Assembly (NCBI GenBank): GCA_037833965.1
Contig: AP031356.1
Location: 766,501 to 830,500, forward strand
Source of the DNA: Marchantia polymorpha subsp. ruderalis
Lineage: Eukaryota; Streptophyta; Marchantiopsida; Marchantiales; Marchantiaceae
Length of the DNA: 64,000 nt
Direction of reading: 5' to 3'
Shown: one piece after another, positions 46,838-59,008 of the stretch
Numbering within the stretch: position 1 is the stretch's first letter
How the letters are laid out: the number at the start of each line of letters is the position of its first letter
Notes under the pieces: generated by a model
The model's database searches: none
What the model saw: only the letters and a program-made list of their open reading frames with translations
What the model was told of the DNA's origin: nothing
Position numbers and translations under genes: made by a program

Positions 46838-48959
46838 ATGAGTTCGTCCTCTCAGGGAACCACCATGAAAGTGATGAAAAGTCCGGGGACGGACTGTGCA
46901 CTCACTAACTGTGCCTATGTTTCGCCCTCTGATCTTCCGAGGTTTGTTCTTCGACAAGGGTTGAGTTCCGGTCTGGGGTTGGTCGGGAACAGCATGGTGC
47001 TGACCATCTTATATCCTTTTCACTGCGCCAGAGGACTTTAGATCTGAACTACTCCAGCAATCAGAAAATGTCGAATATCAGTTCATTTGAAATATTTGTT
47101 AAGTGTAAGAGAATGATGGGCACTTGAATTCAGGATATGTCACTCCTTCAGTGATTTGCATTTCCAGCGATATATATATTTCTACATATATTGTACGAAG
47201 TGGTCCATTTCTGGTGAATTTTTTTTCCGTGGTTACTTTTTTCTGCGGCCAAAGTACTTTCGTGTTTTGTATATATAGAGTTTATGGAGTATTGCATCAA
47301 GTTATAGAGGTGGTCTTGTATTAACGTTTGCATTAGCAAGGAGATGTCCTTGACAAGTACCAACAGCGAGTGAAGTCATCCAACCTGGTGCAATCGGCCT
47401 CAATGCTATTCATCGCCGAAATGTCAAGGTCTCCGCAAATGACAGTGTGACTGTGGTCAGGTAGATCTTTTTTCATTTAAGTTTCAAGAAAATGAGACCA
47501 TTGGGTAGTCAAGTGTATAGGGGTCCATTTTTTTCGCCACTTTTTGAAAGTGGACCTTGTGTAGACAGTAGGGTATGATAACTTCCACTTGGGCAAAGTA
47601 TTTCATGCGTTCTGTTAATGCTCATCCTGCTTCTTCAGGCATCATATGTAGGTCATATAGAATGATATCTATTTGGTTAAAAGCATGGAATACATTGCTG
47701 AATGTCGAAAGTTTGCTGCAGATTCGTTCCTCCAGAAAGAGGTTTCAACTTGGTGCTTCTAACTGTGGAGTTAGAATTTGTGAAGTTTCGTGGGAAGCCA
47801 GAACAGGTAATGAGCGATGGTCCCTGCTCTTTTCTTTGACTTCATTCACTCTGAGGAGTCCATGCTTCTATTTCCATGAAAATGTTCCCAGCTTCACCGT
47901 GTTCTTGCGAATGGTGGAATTGGAGTTGTGAAGTTGCATGGACAGGCCAATGTATCTCTTTCGTCTGATGCAGATGTAACATCCACGTACAAGATAACTC
48001 TTTGTTTTGGCTAAATGTTTGTGTTTTTATTTGGCAGCTGGACGCACAAATTCTTGCAAAAGAGCTTCAAAAACGTTTTGCCGGACAGGTAGAGGATGAA
48101 TACAAGACTGCGCTTTGAAATAATTGCCAAGTTTTCTTTTATTCATCTGAACTTACCTGTTTACATCGCTGGGATAGAAAGACTAAGTGACAGTCGTTTT
48201 TGAGGGTGGTGATCTCTTTTCTTCTTCATCCCAAAACTTCCAAGAATTCTAATGAAGTCCGCTCTTGGGTTCAAGGCTGGCGATTCCAACGTTTCAAGTC
48301 GACCTGCATATAATCTTCCGTATTGCTTGATGATATGGTCGTATATGTCGTAGGTGTTGACTGTGGGCCAGAAAGTTACTTTCGAGTACGTCGGAACAAA
48401 TTACACTTTCTGCGTAAACCAGACGCTTCTAGAAGGGAATTCTGGAAACGATGACTCAACTCGTGGCATTTTGACGTCAGAGACACACTTTATGTTTGAA
48501 ACTCCTGGCAACTCTGGAATCAAGGTAAGTTCTAGATCGCTTTCTCACACTTACATATGCCAACTTCCTGGTCACTTTTCACTCTGTTGAGTGTAGATTA
48601 TAGCAACTTTTTGCACTCTGGACATATTTTCATGATTTGGATTCGTTCCTAATTTTCCTCATGCCTTGTCTAATATGGGGTAGTATCAAATTTAATCATT
48701 TGGGTTCATAGGGTGCATGCTTCCACATGAAGTAAATTAGATACAAGAACGATTTCTAAATGTTTTTCTTTTCAACGGTGCTGAATCCTAAATTGCATGT
48801 GAGTACAAGCTCATCAAGAACCTGGAATTTGTGTTATGCCTGATGTAAAGTGATTGGAGCCCCGGCTAAACTTCGTTCGTGCAGATGCTGAATCAACATG
48901 GTGGCTCTTCAACGAATTTGTTTAAATCAAAAGACTTCAATTTCAAAAAAGTGAAATAG
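46838..48959 (+). CDS. Truncated NSF paralogue encoding the N domain only
   Basis: NSF is the AAA+ ATPase that, with SNAP adaptors, unwinds SNARE complexes. This copy has exons at 46838-47010, 47365-47460, 47722-47806, 48038-48088, 48354-48524 and 48885-48959, joined in frame to give 216 residues. All splice sites match those of the full copy, including the AT-AC first intron. The frame leaves the NSF sequence after FNF and stops four codons later (TAG, 48957-48959), where the duplication ends. The product would hold the N domain, which contacts SNAP and SNAREs, and no ATPase domain. Two residues differ from the full gene: Lys for Asn at residue 14, and His for Ser near residue 197. An upstream exon proposed for the full gene is deleted here, so expression is uncertain. 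It could be a functional inhibitor-like protein, or a pseudogene on its way out. Confidence 0.7.
47011..47364 (+). other. U12-type AT-AC intron, upstream NSF copy
   Basis: The 5' end is ATATCCTTTT, the U12 AT-AC consensus. TCCTTGAC (branch A at 47353) lies 11 nt before the 3' end, and the intron ends in AC. The sequence is the same as in the downstream copy. Confidence 0.8.
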
Positions 48960-49750
48960 ATACTCTGTTTCGCTGCCCGGTCTCTTAAAAGCTTGTAGAA
49001 TCTACGAGTTTTAAACATAATAATCTAATAAATTGCATGGGCCCTGTTATTGCCTTTGCAGATTATTATTGTTCTTCTACTTATTGACAGGTAGCAATTT
49101 GCTATCGAATGTGCAGCTAGAAAGCTGATCAGATAAACCTGCACGCACTACACGAAGCTCTTCCACTCCGGAGCCCCAACACCAGTCAGCCAGCAATCCA
49201 GACAGGCAGGCAAGACGGGCCACTTCGGTCAGGCAGGCATCGATCCACAGCCTGGGCAGAAAAGAAATAGCACTCTGTCGTAATTGGAGTTGCATCAAGA
49301 AGTAGAAAATAGAGGGCAGGCGTCTTGGTCGACGGATGGCTGGTTGGGGTCGCGTTTTTGGGGCAGCAGCAGAAGCAGCAGCACCGGGGACAACACTCCA
49401 AGTGCCGTGCAGAATTTGACGACAGAGCTTATCGAGGGGACAACTGTTGAGCGGAGCAATTACGCTTCTTTGCTCTGGGAGCCTTGGGGCACTAAGTCTT
49501 TCTTATTTGCGCTCGCGGTGTGAGGTTTACTTCTACTTGGACAGGATTAGTGTAGGCCGTAGTGAGAAAGCATATTTCACTTGTGGAGGAGATCTCGCTG
49601 CTTCTTGTGGAAGATTGTAGTGCGGAAAACGCAATCCATCTAGCGAAGACAATCCTCCTTAAGGAACGCAATCCTCCTTTTCTTTCACATGCTTTAGGAT
49701 AAAATGAAACTTCAGGTCAATATGCTTACTTCTTTCATGGACAGTATTCT
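48960..49750. other. Unassigned sequence after the duplication breakpoint
   Basis: Moderate GC content. ORFs at 49077-49298 and 49186-49401 (minus) and 49284-49523 (plus) overlap and carry no known motif. It may be the right flank of the duplicated block or the left flank of the copia element. Confidence 0.35.
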
Positions 49751-49761
49751 TTGCCAATTCA

Positions 49762-52700
49762 CTAGTCTACCCACTTTCCAAGTATATTTGTGTGGTCTTC
49801 TCTTGAGCAAACTTTAGCTCCTTCAACAATATTCTCAACCAAATCACATGACACACACAATCTCATGCTGCCACATACTTTACTTCGCACGTTTACAGTG
49901 TTAAAGCGAGTTTTTTCTTTGACACCCAAATGAATGCCGTGTTTCCCCCAAAAAAATACATATCTTGATGTACTCTTTCGATTATCTATATCACCACACC
50001 AATCTCTATCGAAGTATACCACAAGCTTGAAATCTTCGACTTTGGAGTAGAATAACCCAAGGGATTCAGTTCCTCGAATATACCCCAAAATTTTCTTTAC
50101 TGCTTTCTAATGCGTGTAGACCAGCTCCTCCATGAACCAACTTACAACTCCAACACTATAAGAAATATCCGGCCTTGTGCATGTGAGATAACAAAGATTT
50201 CCGACTAGACTTTGGTATTTGGTCGCATCTATTCGTTCTCCATCATCAAACTTTGTAAGTTTTGCCCCATTGATGTTACAACCGGATTCCAATCCTCCAT
50301 TTTGTTCCTTTTTAGAATTTCTTTTGCATATGTTTCTTGTGACACAAAGATCCTGGTATTTTCTTGTCTAACCTCCAGACGAAGAAATACTTCATCAAAC
50401 CCAAGTATGTCATTTTGAACTCCTAAGTCATAGCCTCTTTAAAACCTTTTATCATCTCTTCTTTATTCCTCATAAATATAAGATCATCAACATAAAGAGC
50501 TACAAATAACAAATTACACTTTTCTTCCTTCCGTACAATGCATGTTTGTATGGGCATTGAGTAAATTCATTCTTCTTGAAATAAGTGTCGATGAAGATAT
50601 TCCAAGCTCGAAGTGTTTGCTTTAGTCCATAAACTACCTTTTTCAATTTCAACACCTTCTTTTCTTCCCCAATTTTCATGTATTCTAGTGGTAGCTCTAG
50701 ATACCACTCTTCTTCTAGCACACCATCCAAAAATGATGAATTGACATCCATTTGAAAAATTATCATTTGAATTGAGCTATTTGAGCAATGAAAATACGAA
50801 TCTTTTTAATTCTTGTAATCGAAGCAAAGACTTCATCATAGTTTATTCTCGTCTTTTTTTTATACCTCTTTGCAACTAGCCTTGCCATGTATCACTCTAT
50901 CTCGACTTGAGCATTCATCTTCTTTTTGTATGTCCATTTTACTATTATGTGCTGTTTTATTTTTGGCAATTCAATTAGCTTCCAAGTTTGGCTTCACTCA
51001 ATTGCTTTTATTTCTCATTCTGTATTGTTTTTTCAAATATAATTAGTTTGGCATCCACCAAAAGAAAAATTTAATGTACCTCACTTGTTGAATCATACAA
51101 ATCTTGCATGCTTTGCATCCTTGGTTGTCTTGGCTCATCTTCATCATCAATTGTTGGTGAATTTGCCGATGTGTTTTGTCATAACCGATAAAAACATACC
51201 TTTCGCTTTTGTCATCAAGTTTGGTACTTCTTTGATATGATACATACGCATAGGTCACACTACCAAACATCTTTAAGTAAGACACAAACAGTTTTTGTTC
51301 GCTTCATGATTTTTGTGGTGGGCATCGATTTTAAACATACATGGCGCATTGCACCATTTCTGCCCAAAATTTTTTTAATCATGTCTTTGCTCTTCAACAT
51401 TGATCGTATCATGTCAAAAATAGTTCAAGTTTTACTCTCGACCACACTTTTTTGTTGAGGTGAATAGGGTGCGGTCCAAAGCCTATTAATTCCTTGTTCT
51501 TCGCAATAATTTGTTAATGCAACTGACATTGAATCTCCGCCTCTATTTTACCTTAAAGCCTTGATATGATGCCAGGTTTTTTTTTCCCTATTTTCATCTT
51601 GAATCTCTTGAACACATTGAATGACTTAAAGTTTTCTTCCAAGAAATAAATTCAAGTTTTCCTTGTGTAATCATCAATACAAAAGATAAAATATCTCTTC
51701 TCATTGAATAATTTTGGTGTGATAGGATTGCATATGTTGATGTGTATAAATTAAAGAGACTTCCTTGCACAATATTATGTCTTTTTTTGAAAAATATTCC
51801 TTGCCTGTTTTCCAATTACACATTCCTCACAAAATTTCTTGATGTACCATATACTTCTTTTCTAACTCTTTTTATCCATCGTAATCGTAAATGCCACAAC
51901 AAGGTGTTATATTCCATGTTGATTGTAAACATCTTTGTTGCATATTTCTCAAGTTAAGTTTGAACATTTGATTCTTGCTCATTTCCACACATGCAAGCAA
52001 TTGTCTTTTTTTGTCCTTCAAGTGCAACATTAGGTCTTTCATAAAACTTAATATTCCTATTTCAATAATTGCTCCATGCTAAGGATATTACTCTTCAAGT
52101 CGATCACATAATAAATAGTCTCAATTGACAATTCTTTATAATCTTTTTAAGAAAAACATATTTTAATTTCAGTCCTTTATTTCAACCTTTGACACGTGTC
52201 CATCCTCTATCTCTTGCATCTTCACAAAAAGGTGTTTGTGCCTGCAGATATGATTACTAGCACATGAATCAAGATACCACACCGTGTCGCTGTCAGAAAC
52301 AATATTTTTAGAGTCCATCATAAGAATATCATCTTCTTTTGTTTTGTTTCTTGCAACTAGATTTGCATTTTTTTCTATCTTTTTCTTGAAATAACACTCC
52401 TTTGCATAGTGTTCATGCTTGCCGTAACTATAACACTCCAAGTTTGATTTGCGTTTTTTTGCGTAGTGTTCATGCTTGTCACAATTGTAGCACTCACATT
52501 TGAATGATTTGATTGGCCGTCTCTCCCACAATCACGTCCTCTACCTTGGCAATTTTGTTGGTTTAACTGCCCTTTCTTCTCATAGTATCCGCTTTGACAG
52601 CGACCTCTATCACCGCGATCATTGATACATAGCGCATACAACATTCTTGAAATTATCAATTAGTGATCGCAAAATTTTCTTCGCAACTATCGAGTACATT

Positions 52701-53110
52701 TTGCCCTTGCAGTTGAGCTGATTTACCACAATTTGCACACGCATGATGTATTCGGATACATCTTTTGACTCCTTCATTTTCATACCCTTCAACTTGCTCC
52801 GTAGAATTTAAAATACTACTTGCTTTACTCAATTGACTCAAACATCTTTTGTATAGTGTTCCACACTTTGTTTGAAGTTGATGAACCGGCAATTTTCTTG
52901 AAATTGGACTCATGCACTGCTTGGAATAAGAAATAGAAAGCAGTTTTGCATTTCATATGCGTTTATTTCAAAGTTTTCAAGTGATTCGCCGTCTGATTGC
53001 TTGTTGGCTCTTCATAGCCAGCTTCGAATACTTTCCATGGGTTTTGTGCATCAAGCAATGCATGTATTTGAATACTACAATTGTCATAATAAAACTTGAT
53101 GAGTAGTGGC
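49762..53110 (-). pseudogene. Copia Gag-Pol remnant
   Basis: Read right to left. Gag has NPWKVFEAGYEEP and VHESNFKKIAGSS segments (53.1-52.8 kb). Two CCHC-like knuckles lie at 52.50-52.38 kb (CYNCDKHEHYAKK, CYSYGKHEHYAKEC; the second has Tyr in place of one Cys). The protease motif WYLDSCASNHIC (52.27 kb) has Cys where Gly is usual. Integrase core and C-terminal pieces are at 51.8-51.04 kb (LKMFGSVTYAYV, DDKSERYVFIGYD). Reverse transcriptase (QMDVNSSFLDGVLEEEWYLE, VYGLKQ) is at 50.77-50.50 kb. The RT end and RNase H (SLVGNLCYLTCTRPDISY, DNRKSTSRYVFFWG) are at 50.29-49.76 kb. Many stops and frameshifts separate these blocks. Confidence 0.8.
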
Positions 53111-53293
53111 AATGACATACCACCTACTTACATTTTTCCAAAATTTTTTATCGACTGTAATACCAATTTGATAAGTAGGATATATATTTTGATGGAGGGA
53201 AAAGACAAAACTCTTTCATTATTCAAACTATCTTTTTCATTATTCTCTTTTGGCTTTTTACAACATAATGCAATACTATTTATAGATTGCTAA
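49762..53293 (-). mobile_element. Ty1/copia element, minus strand, decayed, 3' end missing
   Basis: The right edge has a candidate 5' LTR (53293 down to about 53172) beginning TGTTAGCAATC with a TATA-like CTATAAATAG. It is followed by a degraded tRNA-Met primer site (TGGTATTACAG, where the consensus is TGGTATCAGAG). Gag, zinc knuckles, protease, integrase, RT and RNase H then follow in copia order. No 3' LTR or polypurine tract was found near 49.7 kb. It sits in the spacer between the two NSF copies. Confidence 0.7.
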
Positions 53294-54639
53294 CACACTT
53301 GAAATTTGTAAACAACATAAATGTAAAAATAGAATTCTAAACAACAGCAAATAATTCTGAACATTGAGCATTAAAACTATCATAGCCTTTTATAGAAAAC
53401 TCCAAAGGACTTGAGACTTGAATCATTAGAAACTAGACTCCTCAATTGCTCAAAAATGATCTAAAATTGCACTTTCAAAATCATCATTTAAAACAGCCTT
53501 AAATATGTCCACTGTGCAATCACTAACTTAATGACAACTTAATTATGATGTCGATGAGTGTACTTCTCCACAAAGCAACTTGTCTTCTTCCAAGAAGAGA
53601 TTTCTCTCCCCATCATCGACACAACTCTCGACTTGGTGTGTTTGCTCGTTGACATGGAAGATTCATTGTCGTTGAAGTTTCACGTCTACTTTGCCTGAAT
53701 GCTTCATTACCATGACTAAGTCTGGAAGTCCATGAAAATGATGACAGTGTGTATGAGTATGTATACTAAGACAAGCGGGGTGAAAATCGTCTCATTTTCC
53801 TTCTAATGGCAATATCTTCTTAATCTTTGTCCCTTCATAAACTAATCCCAAAACTATGAGCAACTACAGTTCTTCTTCCAAGACGACGCCGTTATTTTGC
53901 GCAAAAGAGAAGATAAAATAAAACAGATCACGAGCATCATTCTCTACTCAAACTTGCTTTTTGCAAATTTCATGTTTATTGTCTTATATTGTTTGATCTT
54001 AACCTGACTATACTCTACATCTCTGTGAAGAAATTGGAGTCCTTAAACTTTCGATCACAATTGAAAATTTGAAAAAATTGATGCTTTACTTTTTTTTTAA
54101 AACCCAAACAAGTTTAAGAAATCTGTACTTCTTTCACTCGTAAAAAATGTATGTTTATGCATTACCAAGATTCTCAATTTTTGAACAACCGTCTCTGTCC
54201 TTCTCCTATCACGTGCATCAATATTTCTAACCCTTTGCACATCTGTCATGATAAAATCCGTAGTTGTACTCGTTGCAAACCCTAACAAATATGCAAGGAA
54301 TTGAGTTTCTTGAGTGAAATGCTTTGTGCGAAACCCATTGGCTTCAAATGCAAACTTCACATAAAGTTGACCCAAGCCCATTTCACAACTTGAAGAATTC
54401 ATGCCGATGCTAAAGGTACGTCATAGTTGATACACTGACAACTATGCTCCATACAACAGGCTCAACTCAAAGAACTAAAACTTCTTGAAGTTGTTGCTCG
54501 CATATACTCTTCAATGGGAGTGAGTATTAACCTATGCTCTACATAGGGTTAATTCAACTAGAGTTAATCCTAATCCGATGCTAATTATAAACAACACGTA
54601 TGAACATGAAAGCTATTGCTATATAATTTATAGATACTT

Positions 54640-54830
54640 CAACCTTGATTTGCTTGTTTGCTCGGAACTAGCATACTCAAGTTCACTTTCATCAAAAATA
54701 GACATGAGAATACTTATTCTTTGACTCAAAAACATAAGAAATTCTATGTAAAACTCAATTTACGATGTCGCAAAAACATGGTGACCTCTCATTGTACATC
54801 AAGATGCACATATTCAAAGAAATTACTTTG
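54640..54830. repeat. Dispersed repeat, copy 2 (pair at 37738-37960)
   Basis: It shares ACTAGCATACTCAAGTTCAC, GAGAATACTT and GATGT(A/C)GCAAAAAC blocks in the same order and orientation as 37.74-37.96 kb. Confidence 0.6.
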
Positions 54831-55734
54831 ACTTTTATTTCCTTACATCAAATCAATACAACATCTTGTAGCTCCAAAGATCTTTGTGGAAGACATATCA
54901 CTAATAATTGGATTTTTCATCAATTTTTGCTTTGATAGCATACTAAAACTTACTCTTGCACAAGCGCTTCATAAATTTGAAACTTCTTAATGCCAAAATG
55001 CATAGTTTGGCAATAAGTAATGAACATTATGGTTTCATGGACTATGCATCATATAAATCAAGCTATGATGACACTATAAGATTAATGTTTGTAGTCACAA
55101 ATTTAGAAAAATACATAAAGCAATCTCAATTTGAACTAATGAGTCATGTCTATATGTTGGTATGATAGCACATTTTTTATTGCTTTCATATCGTCAAAAA
55201 TCTTTGATCATCATTGATTATGATACGCACTTAGAACTAATAAACTATAAGAATTTCACTATAGAACGCATTAATTGTTCATCATTTTAGTAAGAGTAGC
55301 AGCATGTAATTGTATTTGAGACTATAATTCACAAAAAATGAACAAAGATGAAAGTGATAATCAAGAGTGCAAGTTTTGTTATTCCATGAAAGTTGATTCA
55401 TGTTCAAAGAAGAAACAAATCAACTCTAATATCTCTATATATACTCTCAAGATCTAAATTTAATCATCATTTTTTTCTATTCCATAAAAGGTGATCCTGT
55501 TCAAAGAAGAAACAACTTAACTTTAATATCTTTATAACATTAGAGAATTCAAAGAGTAAGTCTCCTAAAAATGAAATACAATTGTGAAAATGAGAGATGC
55601 ATAGGATATTTCTTTATTCTTTATATCATTTTTTTCACAAAATTATCTATTCATTGCACAAAATCACATGCATTTTTGTCTAGAAGTCCAAGAAATTATA
55701 GTCGGCCATAGAATTTGCGTTCAGAGCATGTCAA

Positions 55735-56360
55735 CATTAAATTGAACATCAAGCCTGAGATTCATTTATTAAGTCCGTGGGAGGTCATTGTGACTTCCCA
55801 GCTTCGATAAAATCTGTCTCTTACTTTGATAACTAGCTAGATCAGATCCAACTAATATCAATAACATCGCTTCTCATTGCTTTCATGCGCTCTTGTAAAA
55901 ACATAATATTTGAGACGTGCGAGCTCTAATGCACGTCTAAACTTCAACGATGCGCGACCTTGAAGTCTTTCGCTCAAATATCAATCGTTTAAACAAAAAC
56001 TGAAAAATTCACAAAACACAGATGCAAAAGATAAGCAACACATCTAAACACTTTGCCAACACAAGGCTACGTATTTTATCGCTGCCGGTCTACGTTCACA
56101 GAAAAATGAAGATTTTTTTGAAACTTAAAAATGTTTGAGAAAAGATTATGAAATCTTTATTTCATAGTATAATTTGAACCGAAACCTAATTAGTAGTAAA
56201 CAACTTCTGTTTAATTCAAACATAAGTTAATACTAGATAAAAAATTGTAATATTTACTATTTCATAACATTTTCCATCGCTTCACTCATTTTTTTGTTAT
56301 AATTCTATTAAAATTTTCTAATTAAATATCTATTATGAAGTGAATAAATTGATCATTATA
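55735..56360. repeat. Dispersed repeat, inverted copy of 39500-39960
   Basis: The reverse complement carries the CACAATGACCTCCCACG, GATAAGCAAC/CATCTAAAC and AATTTATTCACTTCATAA blocks in the order seen at 39.5-39.96 kb. An extra segment near 55.81-56.0 kb is not in the other copy. Confidence 0.6.
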
Positions 56361-58530
56361 CAGTATCTCAAATCCATGCTACTTATTTGTGATTGTAGAC
56401 ATAATTATTCTTGATATGTGCAAATCAAGTTGATAAAAATATCTTACATATATATAGCAATTAAATTTCAAAAATCTATATTTATTTTGTAATTTGATAA
56501 ATAAATTTCTTATCTCTTTGCATTTCAATTAAAATACACATATAATACATTTACATTTAAAATGTAATACTAGAAGTTAAAAAATATTTGAAAGCATAAA
56601 ATTCTCATATTTGTACAGCCAATTAAGTGGATGAGGCCATTGCTTTCAACATTTTTATACATTTTTATCATTAGTACATTTTTTTATCTGTAAATATTTA
56701 AAATCAACATATTTAGGAGAATTTTTATTATATGCAACATACAATTTTCACTCGTATAACATGTGTTATGTTGATAGATCTTGTATGTACATTGCTTCAT
56801 ACAATCTACTGAATAATGAATATCACATATTAATTGTACATGTGACTCAATGGTGTTTTAATTTTTGACCTGAATTTTTTTCCAAATTTTACTTAACAAC
56901 ATTAAAGCATTTTTTCATGCCTGAACTCTGGCAATTTTACTTCAAAATTTAGAAAAGTCCGTTTTCAATCTTGAAAAAAATAGAAGAATTTAGTTTAGTA
57001 GCATATTTTATAGAAAATGAGATAAAAGACAAGGCTATTATTTAATTAATAAATATTTGATTTATGTTCAAATCAACTGTTTTCTTGATAGCATTCACTG
57101 CAAAGCTATCGATCGGTGCGATGTAAGAAACTTTGAAAAACGAATTATATATCAATCATTGAACTTATTATATCTATCAAAATTAGTAGTTGATATATGT
57201 CTCTTAGTAATAAACCTTTTTGAAATTAGGCCGTATATTAATAAATATGACAAGAAAAGACTTATAACACATCATTGATGCTGAAAAAGTACTTAGAAGG
57301 AATCTGCAATCTTCATGAATAGTATCGTTGGATTTAGATATTGAATATTTTCTAACAAATCTATAAATCAACGTCAATAAAGGCCATGAAAACTGAAGAG
57401 TCAAATCTCATACTTGTTTTGTATATGAACACAAACTACTGCAGTTTTTTTTCAACCGAGGAAGAACACTACAGCATTGGACATTTCAAATGTGCAATAT
57501 CTTGTGTTTATTAAAACTTTTTATGGACCATTGATGATGGTTCTCACAGATTTGGCTATACAATTGTGAAAAGAATTATAACCTGTTTGTGAAGATATGG
57601 ATTTCATAGTAAGAAAATAAACTTGTTTTAGAAGAGGATCGAAAGATAATCATAGTTACTTAAATTCCGCCTGAAAGAGGACTATAATGGTTACCATGTA
57701 CCGCGCATAAAAACCCAGCCTGCCTATTGTGGTAATAGGAGCCTGCACGCCAATTCTATTCTAAACTGAGGCAATAATTTGACCATTCGACCTGCTGCAG
57801 GCGCACTAACCAAATTCCAAGACCAATCGAATGCTTCTAGTAGCTCAGCTTAACGCGTCATATTAGCGACACGCTGAAGTATCATAGGTTGAAGGACTTG
57901 TCGGAACGAGAAGTCTAAGTCAAGGCATCCTTTATGCATACTTCATGCACCAATGCTTCGTCGTGAAGGGAAAACTCAAGACTTCCTCGGGACGATTACT
58001 CGGAGGAAGGATGTTAAGGAAGAACTGGTTGTGACGTTCCTGGGGGCCGACGTCGACGGCACTTGTGTTGGTTTCAAATTTGATCAAGAGCTACTGTGAC
58101 AACCAGATCCAACGAAGAACGAACACATGAAGGAACGACTTAGCGCATCTTTCATCTGTTGAAGCTCCCCGCGGAGCTGCAGGCTGTTTATCACATCGTC
58201 GTCTTGGTTCCCTCCCCCGCTCGCTCTGTCTCCGGCACAATTGAGGGGGATATTTTCTGGAGAATCGGAGCTAAATATCGCGGCAGGGGAGCAGCAAGGG
58301 AGCCATTTGTTAAGAGAGAATTTTATAGTCCAGATCTCGGATCTCGAAGGGAGGAAACTTAAGACGAGATTGTGCCGAATTCGGAGGGAGGAGGGAGAGG
58401 GTTCATTTTGAATTTACAAAGTTGGTATAGATTTATCTGAAAGGATATAACTTTACGAGAGTGTGAGGGAAGATCGCGATTTCTGTTCGGATCGAGGGAG
58501 TGTGAACAGAGCGAAAGCCGATCCGGTACC

Positions 58531-58584
58531 ATGAGCAACAGCCGGTACAGACCCGTTCCGCACTCAGATGGACAACTGGGAAGG
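58531..58584 (+). other. Candidate upstream coding exon of NSF
   Basis: An ATG opens 18 codons (MSNSRYRPVPHSDGQLGR) ending at a strong donor, AGG|GTAAGC. Splicing to the CAG acceptor at 58971 adds 12 more codons (58973-59008) and runs in frame into the ATG at 59009. The GC-rich context fits a first exon. If used, NSF would have 30 extra N-terminal residues. The ATG at 59009 alone already gives an N-terminus of usual length, so this is unproven. Confidence 0.45.
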
Positions 58585-59008
58585 GTAAGCAGCATTATCG
58601 GAATGGATCGGTTGATGGACTGATAGATTTAATGTTTATGTGAAACTTGAACCCGAAATATTTTATTGATTTTGGTTCTACCGGTAAGGTAAGGGGACTC
58701 CAGAGTGCAGTAGCACCATGTGTGAACTCCAGCTTTAGGGAAAGGCAGGCAAGAATGGATTTGGATTCTCCGAATTTTGAGTTCTGAGTTTGGACGCAGA
58801 AATACGAGAGCAGGATTGAGATGTTCGGGCTGATTCCATCGTTGGAGTGACAGTGCAGCTCTCCTGGGAACAGAGAATGCTATAGTCTAGAATTGTACTT
58901 TGCATTTGATGCCATAATCGAGACTCTCGGACTCCGTTTGTCATCGATATTGCTTTTGGATTGTTGTGGCAGCCCGTGGAGAGGCCAGGATACAGCAATC
59001 AGGACAAG

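Larger units (their letters stand above)
45270..48950 (+). repeat. NSF segmental duplication, upstream copy
   Basis: Similarity to 57366-61105 begins at ATCAACGTCAATAAAGG and ends after AAGACTTCAATTTC, inside the sixth exon counted from the ATG. It covers the upstream region, the first five coding exons and part of the sixth. Relative to the other copy it lacks about 370 bp around 46.61 kb, and has an extra hairpin at 45561 and a local tandem duplication at 45760. Identity is near-complete at 47.0-48.56 kb and lower on both sides. Confidence 0.9.
53294..57365. other. AT-rich spacer between the NSF copies
   Basis: This holds mostly AT-rich DNA plus the two dispersed repeat copies at 54640-54830 and 55735-56360. 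The minus-strand ORF at 54097-54402 (101 codons) has normal composition but no recognisable domain. The plus-strand ORF at 54956-55165 lies next to a repeat and looks accidental. Confidence 0.5.

Noticed and set aside
47575..47931. 118-codon ORF, duplicated exactly at 59746-60102
   Set aside because: It runs through NSF exon 3 and its flanking introns. Only the exon part in the NSF frame is coding. Identity of the two ORFs reflects the conversion tract.
48960..49750. Continuation of the truncated NSF copy beyond exon 6
   Set aside because: No D1 domain sequence, Walker motif or further NSF exon is readable after the breakpoint.
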